From contig NZ_CAJYQD010000048.1 in the NCBI RefSeq assembly GCF_913776855.1, forward strand, positions 19,634 through 83,633: 64,000 bases of DNA, written 5' to 3'. Every line of letters starts with the position of its first letter. Positions within the stretch are counted from its first letter, which is position 1. Source of the DNA: an uncultured Sphingomonas sp. (GTDB lineage Bacteria > Pseudomonadota > Alphaproteobacteria > Sphingomonadales > Sphingomonadaceae). Positions 1 to 8,860 of the stretch are shown piece after piece. A program made the translations under genes and the position numbers. The notes beneath the pieces are model-generated. The model worked only from the letters and a program-made list of their open reading frames with translations. It was not told the origin of the DNA and made no database searches.

Positions 1-880
1 CCTCTTCCAACGCGGCCAGCCCCAGGATCGGTGGCGTTCCGCAGAGGAACCGCGCGATACCCGGCGCGGGGTCATAGCCGTCGTCGAACGCGAACGGCGT
101 GCTGTGGCCCATCCACCCCGACAGCGGCGACCGCAGCCGGGCGTGGTGCCGCCCGGCGACGAACAGGAAGGCCGGCGCCCCCGGCCCACCGTTCAGATAT
201 TTATACCCGCATCCTACCGCCAGATCGGCGCCGGCGTCGTTGAGGTCGACCGGCACGGCGCCGACGCTGTGGCTGAGGTCCCACAGGGTCAGCGCACCCG
301 CGGCGTGCGCCGCTGCGGTGATCGTCGCCATGTCGAGCCTGCGCGCGGTCTTGTAATGGACATGCGTCAGCAGGACGACCGCGACATCATCATCGATCGC
401 CTCGACGATCCGGTCGGCCGGAACCGTCTTCAGCGTCGCCCCCATGAAGTCCGCCACCCCGGAGGCGACATACAGGTCGGTCGGGAAATTGCCCGGTTCC
501 GACAGGATCGTGCGACGTCCCGGCCGGGCGGCAATTGCTGCGGCCAGCAGCTTGAAGAGGTTGGCCGATGTGGAATCGGCCACGGCGACCTCTCCCGCTG
601 CCGCGCCGATCAGCGGCGCGATGCGATCGCCGATCCGCAACGGCGCACCGATCCAGTCATGCGCGTTCCAGCTGCCGATCAGGTCCTGCCCCCATTCGCG
701 GGTCACGACCCGTTCCATCCGTGCCATCGTTCGCTGGGGCAGCACGCCCAGCGAGTTGCCGTCGAGATAGATCTTGCCCGCCGGAAGCGCGAACCGCGCG
801 CGCATTGGGGCCAGCGGATCGGCCGCATCCCGCGCTCGCGCCGCGTCCAGTGTCGCCATGCCGGTCATCGCCGTCTCCAT
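1..880 (-). CDS. kynU: Kynureninase, C-terminus cut by window edge
   Basis: PLP enzyme that cleaves kynurenine to anthranilate and alanine (or 3-hydroxykynurenine to 3-hydroxyanthranilate) in tryptophan catabolism. My translation of the minus strand starts METAMTGMATLDAARA and contains IYLDGNSLGVLP, the WDLSHSVGAVPVDL segment and the GCGYKYLNGGPGAPAF motif, whose lysine (about residue 227) is the expected PLP Schiff-base lysine. The start ATG overlaps the TGA of the upstream dioxygenase gene as TGATG, so the two are translationally coupled. About 290 residues are visible of a family that is usually 400-420 long, so the gene runs off the left edge. Identification is secure. Confidence 0.95.
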   Translation of the reverse strand, partial: METAMTGMATLDAARARDAADPLAPMRARFALPAGKIYLDGNSLGVLPQRTMARMERVVTREWGQDLIGSWNAHDWIGAPLRIGDRIAPLIGAAAGEVAVADSTSANLFKLLAAAIAARPGRRTILSEPGNFPTDLYVASGVADFMGATLKTVPADRIVEAIDDDVAVVLLTHVHYKTARRLDMATITAAAHAAGALTLWDLSHSVGAVPVDLNDAGADLAVGCGYKYLNGGPGAPAFLFVAGRHHARLRSPLSGWMGHSTPFAFDDGYDPAPGIARFLCGTPPILGLAALEE

Positions 881-1695
881 CACAATGCGACCCGTACGGT
901 CAGCAATTCGGGAAAGAACACCTGGTCGATCACCCGCGCTAGATAGGGAACGCCCGCCGTCCCGCCGGTGCCCCGCTTGAACCCGATGATCCGTTCGATC
1001 GTCTTGAGATGGCCGAACCGCCAGAGCTGCACCCGATATTCCAGATCGACGAGCTTTTCGGCAAGTTCGTACAGGTCCCAATATCGCTCGGACCGGGCAT
1101 AGACGTCGCGCCACGCCGTTTCGACCGCTTCGGACGCGACATAGCCCCGGGTGAAATCACGGTCCAGATGGTCGGCGGGGATCGCGAATCCGCGCCGGGC
1201 GAGCAACCGCAGCGTTTCGTCATACAGGCTGGGCTTCGCCGCCGCCGCCATCAGCATCGCATGGACCGCCGGATCGCGTTCATGGACCGCGATCATGTCG
1301 GGGTTCTTGTTGCCCAGCATGAATTCCAGTGCGCGATACTGCGCCGACTGGAACCCCGAACTGGTGCCGAGCGTGCCGCGCATCGCGCTATAGTCGGCAG
1401 GGGTGATGGTCGCCAGCACGTCCCAGCTCTGGATCAGCTGCGTCTGCACCCGCGCCACCCGCGCCATCATCTTGAACGCGACGCCCAACCGATCCTCGAC
1501 GATCGCGGTCCGCGCCGCCTCCAGTTCGTGCAGGCACAGCTTCAGCCACAGTTCGGAGGCCTGGTGGATGACGATGAACAGCAGTTCGTCATGGGTGTCG
1601 GACAGCGGCACTTGGCAATCGAGCAGCCGGTCGAGTTGCAGATAGCCGCCATAGGTGATGTCGGACGGGGCGGTCGGGGGCTGGCGCATTTCCAT
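880..1695 (-). CDS. kynA: Tryptophan 2,3-dioxygenase
   Basis: Haem enzyme opening the indole ring of L-tryptophan to N-formylkynurenine, the first step of the kynurenine pathway. Family landmarks are ITYGGYLQLDRLL near the N-terminus, HDELLFIVIHQASELWLKL, which carries the distal-side residues, and GTSSGFQSAQYR in the middle. The 271 residues from the chosen ATG fit bacterial TDO (about 270-290). An upstream in-frame start at 1737 would add 14 residues without similarity, so I prefer 1695. It overlaps kynU and is divergent from an Lrp/AsnC regulator, an arrangement known from pseudomonad kyn loci, where KynR responds to kynurenine. No formamidase gene is visible here. Confidence 0.95.
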   Translation of the reverse strand: MEMRQPPTAPSDITYGGYLQLDRLLDCQVPLSDTHDELLFIVIHQASELWLKLCLHELEAARTAIVEDRLGVAFKMMARVARVQTQLIQSWDVLATITPADYSAMRGTLGTSSGFQSAQYRALEFMLGNKNPDMIAVHERDPAVHAMLMAAAAKPSLYDETLRLLARRGFAIPADHLDRDFTRGYVASEAVETAWRDVYARSERYWDLYELAEKLVDLEYRVQLWRFGHLKTIERIIGFKRGTGGTAGVPYLARVIDQVFFPELLTVRVAL

Positions 1696-1730
1696 GGCAG
1701 CGATCCTATCGCGACCATCCGGGGACATTG

Positions 1731-1788
1731 TTCGCAAAATGGGGATTTCCTGCTACCGATCGCGGAACAGCGTTCCGATCCTTGCGAA
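1731..1788. promoter_or_regulatory. Divergent kyn/Lrp control region with inverted repeats
   Basis: The gap between the dioxygenase start and the Lrp/AsnC start holds two nested symmetries. CGGAAC-AGC-GTTCCG lies at 1763-1777, and the arms TTCGCAA (1731-1737) and TTGCGAA (1782-1788) flank it. Lrp/AsnC proteins commonly bind such imperfect dyads between divergent genes, so this is the likely operator. Binding is inferred. Confidence 0.45.
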
Positions 1789-1800
1789 GGTTGCAGACCG

Positions 1801-2310
1801 ATGACCCGGCCCACCCTCACCTCCGTCGACTTCGGCCTGCTGGAGTCGCTAGAGCGGAACGGTCGCCAGTCCTTCGCGACGCTGGCGACCGAGCACGGCC
1901 TGTCAAAGACGCCGTGCTGGAACCGGGTGCAGGCAATGGAAGAAGCGGGCGTCATCCGCGGCTATCGCGCCGACATCGACCCCGCCGCCCTGGGGCTGAG
2001 CGTCATCGCCCACGTCCAGGTCGCGATCGACGCCAGTCAGCGCGATGCGTTCGAAGCCGCGGTGATGGACGATGCCGCGATCCTCGAATGCCATTCGATC
2101 GCGGGCGATGCCGACTATCTCTTCAAGATCGCCTGCCGCGATGTCGAGGCGCTGGACGACCTGCTGCGCGATCGGCTGACGCTGTTGCCGGGCGTGACCC
2201 GTACCCGCACGACGATCAGCCTGAAGGCGATCAAGCCCCCCGCCCCGCTCAGTCGTGCGGTGCGCCATGCGGGTGCGACCGCGAAACACCGCACCGGTTT
2301 GCGCCGATAG
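1801..2310 (+). CDS. Lrp/AsnC family regulator, probable kyn regulator
   Basis: DNA-binding regulator of 169 residues that usually works as an octamer sensing an amino acid or its catabolite. The N-terminal helix-turn-helix spans about residues 6-55 (LLESLERNGRQSFATLATEHGLSKTPCWNRVQAMEEAGVIRGY). The C-terminal RAM/AsnC ligand domain follows, with the characteristic CHSIAGDADYLFKIACRD stretch. The ATG at 1801 was chosen because the longer frame upstream runs antisense to the dioxygenase. Its divergent position next to kynA-kynU suggests it activates them in response to kynurenine, as KynR does in pseudomonads. That specificity is inferred from position only. Confidence 0.88.
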   Translation: MTRPTLTSVDFGLLESLERNGRQSFATLATEHGLSKTPCWNRVQAMEEAGVIRGYRADIDPAALGLSVIAHVQVAIDASQRDAFEAAVMDDAAILECHSIAGDADYLFKIACRDVEALDDLLRDRLTLLPGVTRTRTTISLKAIKPPAPLSRAVRHAGATAKHRTGLRR

Positions 2311-2327
2311 CGGCGCCGGCGCGATCT

Positions 2328-2936
2328 TCAGTCATGCACGGTGCCCCCGCCCGCGGCGGCCAGCGATTCCCGGACCCGCGCCAGCGCCATCTCCACCGGC
2401 TCCGTTTCCCCCATCAGCGCGAACGAACCGGCGATGTCGAAGGTGCAATGGCCGTGAACGGTCGCGACCAGCGACCGCGCCAGCGAAGGCACCTGCGCCG
2501 CGGTGGCCGTCGGCAGGACCGCCGCAATCTCCTCCATCACGATGCGGGTCAGTTCGCCGCGCAACCGGTCCTGATCTTCCGGCAGCGACAGGTCGGGGGG
2601 CAGGTGATGATCGTAGATCGCAAGCCACAGGTTGCGATGGCCGCGCGCAAACGCGAAATAACTCTCCACCAGGCAGCGGATGCGATCGTCGCCAGCGGCG
2701 GCCAACGCGGCGCGCAGATCGGCGGTCCATAGCTGGAACGTGCGGGTGTTGATCGCCAGGATGAACCGATCATAGCTGCCGAACACATTGTACAGCGTGC
2801 CGATCGAATAGCCGATCCGCTTTGCGACCTCGCGCGCGGAGAAGCGCGCAAAGCCGACCTCCGCCATATGCCTGTGCCCCTCGACCACCAGCATCTGTTC
2901 GATTTCCGGCCGGGTATGATCCGAACGTCGTCCCAT
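2328..2936 (-). CDS. TetR/AcrR family transcriptional regulator
   Basis: Regulator of 202 residues. The N-terminal helix-turn-helix is clear (FARFSAREVAKRIGYSIGTLYNVFGSYDRFILAIN, about residues 29-63), followed by a helical ligand-binding domain without a specific signature. I use the ATG at 2936 (MGRRSDHTRPE) rather than 2960, because the extra residues of the longer form do not look conserved. It converges with the Lrp gene with 17 nt between the stops, and lies 52 nt downstream of the LacI gene. That gap contains an AACCGG...CCGGTT dyad which could be an auto-operator. The inducer and targets are unknown. Confidence 0.85.
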   Translation of the reverse strand: MGRRSDHTRPEIEQMLVVEGHRHMAEVGFARFSAREVAKRIGYSIGTLYNVFGSYDRFILAINTRTFQLWTADLRAALAAAGDDRIRCLVESYFAFARGHRNLWLAIYDHHLPPDLSLPEDQDRLRGELTRIVMEEIAAVLPTATAAQVPSLARSLVATVHGHCTFDIAGSFALMGETEPVEMALARVRESLAAAGGGTVHD

Positions 2937-2981
2937 GCGAACGTCATAGCAACCGGGCAAACCACGTCGACCGGTTTCGGC

Positions 2982-3004
2982 GGGCGGGTTACATTTGCCC
3001 GCCC
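2982..3004 (-). terminator. Stem-loop at the stop codon of the LacI gene
   Basis: GGGCGGG (2982-2988) pairs with CCCGCCC (2998-3004) around a 9-nt loop that includes the TAA stop of the LacI gene. No U-tract follows on the minus strand, so it may be an mRNA-end hairpin rather than a strong intrinsic terminator. Confidence 0.35.
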
Positions 3005-4083
3005 GGATCGCTGGCCGGCAATGCGTTGCGCCGATGTGCAGGCGGCGGCGCGGTCGATGCCCGGATGGTCAGTTCGGCCTCGACCGATTGCGGCTCGCCC
3101 GCCGGATCGCCGTTCGCCTGTTCGGCGATGATCCGCTCGACCGCCAGGGCGGCGACCGCCGCGATCGGCTGCGTCACCGCGGTCAATGGCGGGATCGCGA
3201 AACGGACGATCGGCGTGTCGTCGAAGCTGACGATCGACAGGTCGTCGGGCACCGCCATCCCGGCTTCGCGCGCACGCTCGAGGGTGGCGATCGCCATCTG
3301 GTCGCTGCTGGCGATGATCGCGGTCGGCGGATCGGCTGCTGCCAACAGGATGCCCGCCGCATCCCAGCCCGAGGCATAGTCGAAACTGCCCGGCGCCAGC
3401 AGGTCGGCGGCCAGCCCCGCGTCCGCCATCGCCGCCTGCCAGCCGGTGACGCGCCAGCCGCTCAGTTCATAATCACTCGCCCCGGCGATGAAGCCGATGC
3501 GGCGATGGCCCAGCGCGACCAGATGCCGGGTCGCCATCCGCGCGGCCCCTTCGTCGCCCATGATGAGCGAAAAGCCCGGCCCCGGCGTCAGCGACCCGAT
3601 CCGCGCGATGCCGATACCCTGTCGTTCCAGCAGGTCGAGGATCACCGGGTCCTGCGAATGCGGCGGGGTCAGGATCACGCCATCGGGCCTGAGCGCGCCG
3701 ATCGCACCCAGCAATTCGCGTTCGATATGGTCGCTATGCGTGTCGACCAGTTCGAGGATCAGGCGATAGCCGTGGCGGCTGCACGTCAGCATCCCGCCCA
3801 GCAGCATCTGGTCGACCCAATCGGTCCCTTCGCGATTCTGCCAGCCGGCGATGGTGCGGTCGCGATCGTTCAGTGCCAGGATCAGGCGCGATTTCGACCC
3901 GCCCATGCGCTGCGCCGCGATCAGTGGGACATAGCCCAGCCGACTGATCGCATTGCGCACCCGCTCCGCCATTTCGGGGCGGACATTGGGTTCGTTGTTG
4001 ATGACCCGGCTGACCGTCTGCAACGATACGCCCGCATCGGCGGCGACATGCTTGATCGTCACCGCCTGACGCCGACGCGGCAT
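2989..4083 (-). CDS. LacI family transcriptional regulator of the first TonB-receptor operon
   Basis: Sugar-responsive repressor of 364 residues. The LacI helix-turn-helix is at residues 8-30 (VTIKHVAADAGVSLQTVSRVINN), followed by the hinge helix (NAISRLGYVPLIAAQRM) and a periplasmic-binding-protein-like effector domain (from SRLILALNDRD to the end). The ATG overlaps the stop of the upstream halogenase-like gene as TGATG, so the regulator is the last gene of the operon led by the TonB receptor. Two inverted 13-bp dyads in front of that receptor (11918-11986) are the most likely target, giving an autoregulatory loop. No effector can be deduced because the operon contains no glycoside hydrolase. 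Confidence 0.92.
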   Translation of the reverse strand: MPRRRQAVTIKHVAADAGVSLQTVSRVINNEPNVRPEMAERVRNAISRLGYVPLIAAQRMGGSKSRLILALNDRDRTIAGWQNREGTDWVDQMLLGGMLTCSRHGYRLILELVDTHSDHIERELLGAIGALRPDGVILTPPHSQDPVILDLLERQGIGIARIGSLTPGPGFSLIMGDEGAARMATRHLVALGHRRIGFIAGASDYELSGWRVTGWQAAMADAGLAADLLAPGSFDYASGWDAAGILLAAADPPTAIIASSDQMAIATLERAREAGMAVPDDLSIVSFDDTPIVRFAIPPLTAVTQPIAAVAALAVERIIAEQANGDPAGEPQSVEAELTIRASTAPPPAHRRNALPASDPGGQM

Positions 4084-5564
4084 CAGGGGCGATCCGCCGG
4101 GCAGTAGCGCGCGACATAATCGCCATGCGGCGGCATCGTCGCGACGGTATCGGCCACCTGTCGCCGGATCATCAACAGCAACCGGTCGAGTTCGCCGTCG
4201 CTCAGCTTGCCGGCAATCGGATGATGCCGCTCCGGTACGATCCCCTGCCCCATCATCACCTGCACCCAGCTATTCTCGCCGAACAATTCCTCGTTACGGC
4301 GGAATACCCGTCCGCTCTGGCGGAACAAGTCGATTTTCTGCTGCAGGCTGTGGGGCACCTCCATTGTCGCGCAATGCCGCCAGAACGGGGAATCGCGGCG
4401 GTCGGTGACCTTGTAATGCAGGATCAGGAAATCGCGGATCTGCTCCATGTCCTGCAATTGCTGGTCGTTGAACTCGGCGACGTCCGCCGGCTGCACGCCG
4501 CCGTGCGGGAACAGCCGGATCAGACGCAGCACGGCCCGCTGGATCAGGTGGATGCTGGTCGATTCCAGCGGCTCCATGAACCCGCCCGACAGGCCGATGG
4601 CGACGCAGTTGCGATGCCACTGCTTGCGCCGCGCGCCGGTCGTGAAGCGCAGGAAATTCGGTTCGGTCCGGACCGCCCCCTCGACATTGCCCAGCAACCG
4701 GTCAAGCGCGGCGTCCCGCTCCAGATAGCGGCTGCAATAGACGATGCCGTTGCCGACCCGATGTTGCAACGGAATGCGCCATTGCCAGCCGGCATCATGC
4801 GCCATCGCGCGGGTATAGGGCAAAGGCGGGCCAACGCTTTCGGTCTGCACCGCGATCGCCGCGTCGCACGGCAGCCAGTGGGTCCAGTCGTCGTAACCGG
4901 CGTGCAGCGCCCCTTCGATCAGCAGCGCGCGAAACCCGGTGCAGTCGAGGAACAGGTCGCCCTCCACCCGCCGATCGCCGTCGAGCAGCAGCGCGGCGAT
5001 GTCGCCGGTTTCGCTGTCCAGTTCGACGCGCGCGATGCGCCCCTCGATCCGCTGCGTGCCGTCGCGCTCGGCCATGGTCCGCAGGAATTGGGCGTAGCGG
5101 CCGGAATCGAGCTGATAGGCATAGTTGGTCGCATCGTTCGGCAGGTGCGCGAACCTGCCCTGCAACGCCGCGACCAGTTCGGTGCAATAGTCGTCATAGG
5201 GCTGGTCATGCCCGCGCGTGCGCCCGTTCAGCCAGTAATGCTGGAAACCCGCCGCCCAATGATCGCGGCCCGTCGTGCCGAACGAATGGAAATAGCGGCT
5301 GTCCGGCGTATGCCAGCCGTCGAACAGGATGCCGAGCTTGAAGGTGGCGGCGGTCGCCGCCATGAACTCGGCCTCGTTGATGCCGAGCAGCCGGTTATAG
5401 GTTACGAGCGGCGGGATGGTCGATTCCCCAACGCCGACCGTGCCGATCGCTTCGGATTCGACCAGCGTCACCTGCACCATGCGGCCCATCGTCCGGGCGA
5501 TGGCGGCGGCGGCCATCCATCCGGCGGTGCCGCCGCCGGCGATCACGACGCGGGTGACGCTCAT
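4083..5564 (-). CDS. Tryptophan-halogenase-like flavoprotein (A)
   Basis: FAD-dependent halogenase-family protein of 493 residues. It has the Rossmann motif GGGTAGWMAA (residues 10-19), GVGESTIP, the lysine equivalent to PrnA Lys79 in ATFKLGI (Lys76), the WQWRIP form of the WxWxIP signature and the MEPLESTSIHL motif with its conserved glutamate. The residues expected for hypohalite-dependent halogenation are therefore present. Members beside TonB receptors have no established physiological substrate, so a tryptophan substrate should not be assumed. The start ATG overlaps the cupin gene stop by 4 nt (ATGA), and the long N-terminal extension of the open frame is antisense-like and rejected. A reductase partner is not visible nearby. 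Confidence 0.9.
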   Translation of the reverse strand: MSVTRVVIAGGGTAGWMAAAAIARTMGRMVQVTLVESEAIGTVGVGESTIPPLVTYNRLLGINEAEFMAATAATFKLGILFDGWHTPDSRYFHSFGTTGRDHWAAGFQHYWLNGRTRGHDQPYDDYCTELVAALQGRFAHLPNDATNYAYQLDSGRYAQFLRTMAERDGTQRIEGRIARVELDSETGDIAALLLDGDRRVEGDLFLDCTGFRALLIEGALHAGYDDWTHWLPCDAAIAVQTESVGPPLPYTRAMAHDAGWQWRIPLQHRVGNGIVYCSRYLERDAALDRLLGNVEGAVRTEPNFLRFTTGARRKQWHRNCVAIGLSGGFMEPLESTSIHLIQRAVLRLIRLFPHGGVQPADVAEFNDQQLQDMEQIRDFLILHYKVTDRRDSPFWRHCATMEVPHSLQQKIDLFRQSGRVFRRNEELFGENSWVQVMMGQGIVPERHHPIAGKLSDGELDRLLLMIRRQVADTVATMPPHGDYVARYCPADRP

Positions 5565-6568
5565 TTGGCCAGCTGCCGCAACAGGAAGCTGCGCAGCCGC
5601 CCCGCGCTCTCGGCGGTCAGCGGGTCCAGCACGCCGCGTCCGCCCTCCGGAATATGCGCGGTCACCGCGTCGTCGTTGGTAAAGACATAATGATCGAACA
5701 CCGCACGCCAATGCGCCTTCTGATCCTCGGGCAGGTCGCGAATGGCGAAGATCGCGTGGTGCAGCGCGTCCTGCGGCTGCCCCAGCCACCGTGGCTGGTC
5801 GCGCCACCAATAGTTGACGAGGATGTTGAACGGTTCCAGCCCCTCGACATGGTGCCACCATAGAGAGGGGATGTGGATCGCATCGCCGGGGGCCAGTTCG
5901 GCGACCTGCGCGTGCGCCAGTGCCTCGGCAAAACGCGGATGGCGCTCGACGTCGGGCGCATTGAAATCGACCATCGACACTGCGCGTCCGGCGGGCGTGT
6001 TGTCGAGCGGCCCCAGATGCAGGTTCGCGAACTGGTCGGGCGGAAACAGGGTAAAGCGCCGCCGCCCCGCCGCCACGCAGGCAAGGTTCGCCGGCAGGTC
6101 GTTATGCGCGGCGATGCGGGTCCGCGTGCCGATCCAGATGCTGGCCAGCGGTTCGCGTGTGCCAAGGTCGACGCGGTTCGCTTCGTCCAGCCCTTCGAAA
6201 AAACCGCGCATGTCGATGGAGGCGAGATAGATCGGGCGCGGATCGGTCGACTGTTCCACGCGGCCCATTTCACCGAGGATATCGGGCAGCTTTGCCCGGA
6301 CGGTTGCGAAGTTCATCGCCATCGCATCGTCGTAGAACAGGCGCCCACCGCTGCCCGGCTGGCCGACCGATACGGTGAAGGGGATGTCGCGGTGATGCCG
6401 GACCAGATAGTCGCGCGCCGCCTGCGACGATTGCCGCGCGGCCTTGACCAACGGCCAGTCGGACACGAGACCGCGCACCACGAACGGTGCGGTAGCCTCG
6501 CGCAGCAGCCGGTCGAGTGTGGCCGCATCGGCCGCCTCGACCTCGGCGATGGGGGGCAGATCAGCCAT
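5561..6568 (-). CDS. Cupin-like (JmjC-type) oxygenase
   Basis: Cupin_8/JmjC-like protein of 335 residues, probably an Fe(II)/2-oxoglutarate-type oxygenase. Supporting segments are the GTRTRIAAHNDLPANLAC strand, which supplies an HxD iron-binding pair, RRFTLFPPDQFANLHLGPLD, and LAPGDAIHIPSLWWHHVEGL, which supplies the distal histidine. Such genes repeatedly accompany SapC and halogenase-like genes behind TonB receptors in sphingomonads, caulobacters and xanthomonads. The start overlaps the SapC stop by 8 nt and the stop overlaps the next start by 4 nt, so it lies inside a coupled operon. The substrate is unknown; peptidyl or small-molecule hydroxylation is possible by family analogy only. Confidence 0.85.
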   Translation of the reverse strand: MADLPPIAEVEAADAATLDRLLREATAPFVVRGLVSDWPLVKAARQSSQAARDYLVRHHRDIPFTVSVGQPGSGGRLFYDDAMAMNFATVRAKLPDILGEMGRVEQSTDPRPIYLASIDMRGFFEGLDEANRVDLGTREPLASIWIGTRTRIAAHNDLPANLACVAAGRRRFTLFPPDQFANLHLGPLDNTPAGRAVSMVDFNAPDVERHPRFAEALAHAQVAELAPGDAIHIPSLWWHHVEGLEPFNILVNYWWRDQPRWLGQPQDALHHAIFAIRDLPEDQKAHWRAVFDHYVFTNDDAVTAHIPEGGRGVLDPLTAESAGRLRSFLLRQLAK

Positions 6569-7268
6569 GCCGGTTCTTGCGCGCGATCAGCGCCGGCAGG
6601 TTCGCGAGGGAGGCAATCGCCATATAGATCGGCAGCAGATGTCCGTCGGCGTTCAACCGCCCCAGCGTCGCGGCGTCGAGTTCGGCCACGCGCTCCTCTG
6701 CGATCGTATGGAACCCGACCAGCCGGTTGGTCGATCCGTCGTCCAGCGTCACCTCCAGCGTGAACGGTTCGAGCAGGCCGTAGCGGTCGAGCGCATCCAT
6801 GAACGCCGCCGATCCGCGATAGCCGGCATCCAGCGCCCCCAGCCGTTCAAGGATGACGTCAAGATAGGGCGACGGCCGCCCTTCGCGGTCGAAGATTCGC
6901 ACGCCGTCATCGGTCGCAATGCGTGGGCTGGCAAGGTCGATCACCGCCTTGGGCGTCGCATCGCCATCCGGCGCGCCGCCGATCAGGAACGGCTGAATGT
7001 CGATCGACAGCGGCAGATAGGGCGCGTCCCAGCGGTCTTCGGTCAGGAACAGGTTCTCACCCGCGTCGAACCCGAACAGCGCGAGCGCGACGAAACCGTC
7101 GCGCTCGCGGTTCTGGCGGAACAGGATGGGATAGCTTCCCTGCACCCGCCGGAACTCGTCGGGCACGATCAGCGCAGTCATCACCCCATCGCCCAGTGCG
7201 ACCGATCGTTCGCGGCGGACCCGCAGGTCCCGGTGCGCGGCGACGTTCAGCAGTTGGTGGTCAGACAT
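6561..7268 (-). CDS. SapC family protein
   Basis: SapC-like protein of 235 residues. The family is named after a Campylobacter S-layer locus gene, but in proteobacteria it is found with TonB receptors and its biochemical role is unknown. Recognisable segments are [44 protein letters not shown], the central [41 protein letters not shown] and the C-terminal [20 protein letters not shown]. There is no signal peptide, so it is likely cytoplasmic. I chose the ATG at 7268 (MSDHQLLN), which overlaps the 3' end of the upstream halogenase-like gene by 8 nt; the longer frame has no support. Confidence 0.85.
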   Translation of the reverse strand: MSDHQLLNVAAHRDLRVRRERSVALGDGVMTALIVPDEFRRVQGSYPILFRQNRERDGFVALALFGFDAGENLFLTEDRWDAPYLPLSIDIQPFLIGGAPDGDATPKAVIDLASPRIATDDGVRIFDREGRPSPYLDVILERLGALDAGYRGSAAFMDALDRYGLLEPFTLEVTLDDGSTNRLVGFHTIAEERVAELDAATLGRLNADGHLLPIYMAIASLANLPALIARKNRHG

Positions 7269-8796
7269 GGGCAATTCCGGCAGGAGGGGTGAGCGCGTTG
7301 AAATAGGCACGGTTGCTCGGCAGGCTGGCGGCAAGCGTCCGCGCGCGTTGCCGCACCTGATGCAGCGCGGCGGCGGCACCGGGATCGGCGCGAAGCGGTC
7401 CAGGCGGCGGCGGCTTCATGCCCATGCCGTACAGCACATATTGATGGCTGGCCGCCGGAAACACCTCGCCCACATGGGCGAAGTCGGCCGGTGATGGCGG
7501 CTGCGTCCGCCACAGCGCCAGCTGTTCCTGTAGCGAGGCGGTCCAGCTCGCCGGGTCGCGATGCGCGCGCCAGTACGGGGTGTCGCGTTCGCTCAGCGCA
7601 TAATGCAGCTTCAGGAAATCGACGATCCGGTCCCATCGATAGCGGAACAGCGCGTTGAAGCGCTGCGCGCGCAACGCCATCGCGTCGCGATCCACCGGAA
7701 ACCCGTCCAGCAGCGCATCGATCGACAGTTCGATCAGCACGATGGCTGATGCTTCGAGCGGTTCGAGGAAGCCGGCGGACAGGCCGATGGCGAGGCAATT
7801 GCCCTGCCAGAACCGTTCGCGATGCGCCGACCGGAACCGCAGCTGGCGGAACGACAGGTTGTCGGAGGCAACACCCGGCGCGGTCCGCGACAGATAGCCG
7901 CGCAGGGTCGCCGCCGCCGCATCGTCGCTGAGGAAATCGGACGCATAGACACAACCGATCCCCCGCCGGCTGGGCAGGCCGATGTCCCAGATCCAGCCGG
8001 CGTCATGCGCGGTGGCATTGGTCTGCGACGCGATCGGGCTGTCGGGCGCGACCGGCACCTGCACCGCCAGCGCGCAGTCGTTGAACAGGATCGGCGTGCG
8101 ATCGATCGTCCCCACGCCATAATGGCGACCGATCAGCAGCGCGGCATGGCCGGTGCAATCGAGGAACAGCTCGCCTGCGATCCGCCCGGAATGGCGCGTG
8201 ACGACGGCGGCGATATCGCCATCGTCTGCCGCCTCGACCGCTGTCACATGATCGCGAATATGCTGTACGCCCAACCGGTTGCACGCCGTATCTCGCAACA
8301 GTTCGGCGAACTTCCCCGCGTCGAGGTGATAGCCATAATTGAGCGCCCCGGCATAGGGCGGCATCGCCGGCTGGCGCGGGGCAAGGTCTTCGGCACAGAC
8401 CATCGGCTGCGCACAGACCCGCTCGGCAAAACGACCCTCGCTCCATCCCCGCAGCAGATCGGCGGCGGGTAGGTCGGCGGGCGCGGTGAAGGGGTGGTAG
8501 TAGAAATCATCGGGCGCACCGGTGCGCCATCCGTCGAAGCGCGACCCCTGTTTGAACGACGCGTCGGCGGCGCGCAGGAACGTCGCTTCGTCGATGCCGA
8601 TCCGCGCGAGCGTCCCGCGCATCGTCGGCCACGTCCCCTCGCCCACACCGATCGTCGCGATGTCGGGGGATTCGACCAATGTGACCGACAAGGGTTCGGG
8701 AGCGTGCGGGTCCGCCGCCGCGGCGAGCCGGCACGCCGCCAGCCATCCGGCGGTGCCCCCGCCGACGACCACGATCCGTCTTACCCGCTGCGTCAC
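7261..8796 (-). CDS. Tryptophan-halogenase-like flavoprotein (B), degenerate WxWxIP motif
   Basis: FAD-dependent halogenase-family protein of 511 residues. The Rossmann motif GGGTAGWLA (residues 12-20), GVGEGTWP, a PrnA-Lys79-equivalent lysine in ASFKQGSRF (Lys82) and [12 protein letters not shown] with its glutamate are present. The diagnostic WxWxIP element reads WIWDIG, so the proline is replaced by glycine. The distance to proteins A and C in this window is clear: this one has a long insert around residues 95-150 and a longer C-terminal tail. It is the first gene after the TonB receptor and is separated from it by a strong stem-loop. Halogenating activity is uncertain; another flavin chemistry, or none, is possible. 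Confidence 0.87.
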   Translation of the reverse strand: MTQRVRRIVVVGGGTAGWLAACRLAAAADPHAPEPLSVTLVESPDIATIGVGEGTWPTMRGTLARIGIDEATFLRAADASFKQGSRFDGWRTGAPDDFYYHPFTAPADLPAADLLRGWSEGRFAERVCAQPMVCAEDLAPRQPAMPPYAGALNYGYHLDAGKFAELLRDTACNRLGVQHIRDHVTAVEAADDGDIAAVVTRHSGRIAGELFLDCTGHAALLIGRHYGVGTIDRTPILFNDCALAVQVPVAPDSPIASQTNATAHDAGWIWDIGLPSRRGIGCVYASDFLSDDAAAATLRGYLSRTAPGVASDNLSFRQLRFRSAHRERFWQGNCLAIGLSAGFLEPLEASAIVLIELSIDALLDGFPVDRDAMALRAQRFNALFRYRWDRIVDFLKLHYALSERDTPYWRAHRDPASWTASLQEQLALWRTQPPSPADFAHVGEVFPAASHQYVLYGMGMKPPPPGPLRADPGAAAALHQVRQRARTLAASLPSNRAYFNALTPPAGIAHV

Positions 8797-8821
8797 GCGA
8801 TACTGGTCCCGTCATCCGGCC

Positions 8822-8846
8822 ACCGGGCGGCACGCGGCCGCCCGGT
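8822..8846 (-). terminator. Stem-loop between TonB receptor and halogenase-like gene
   Basis: ACCGGGCGGC (8822-8831) pairs perfectly with GCCGCCCGGT (8837-8846) around a 5-nt loop, just after the receptor stop codon. There is no U-tract. It is probably a 3'-end stabiliser or partial terminator that lets the receptor be made in excess of the downstream enzymes. Confidence 0.6.
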
Positions 8847-8860
8847 AACGCTTCGTGGCG

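Noticed and set aside
1009..1800. N-terminal extension of the Lrp/AsnC gene to 1009
   Set aside because: The 264 extra codons are antisense to the dioxygenase; the helix-turn-helix begins directly after ATG 1801.
4083..8796. Natural-product biosynthesis cluster suggested by tryptophan-halogenase-like genes
   Set aside because: No synthase, peptide synthetase or reductase is present. The context is a TonB receptor, SapC and LacI, which points to nutrient uptake.
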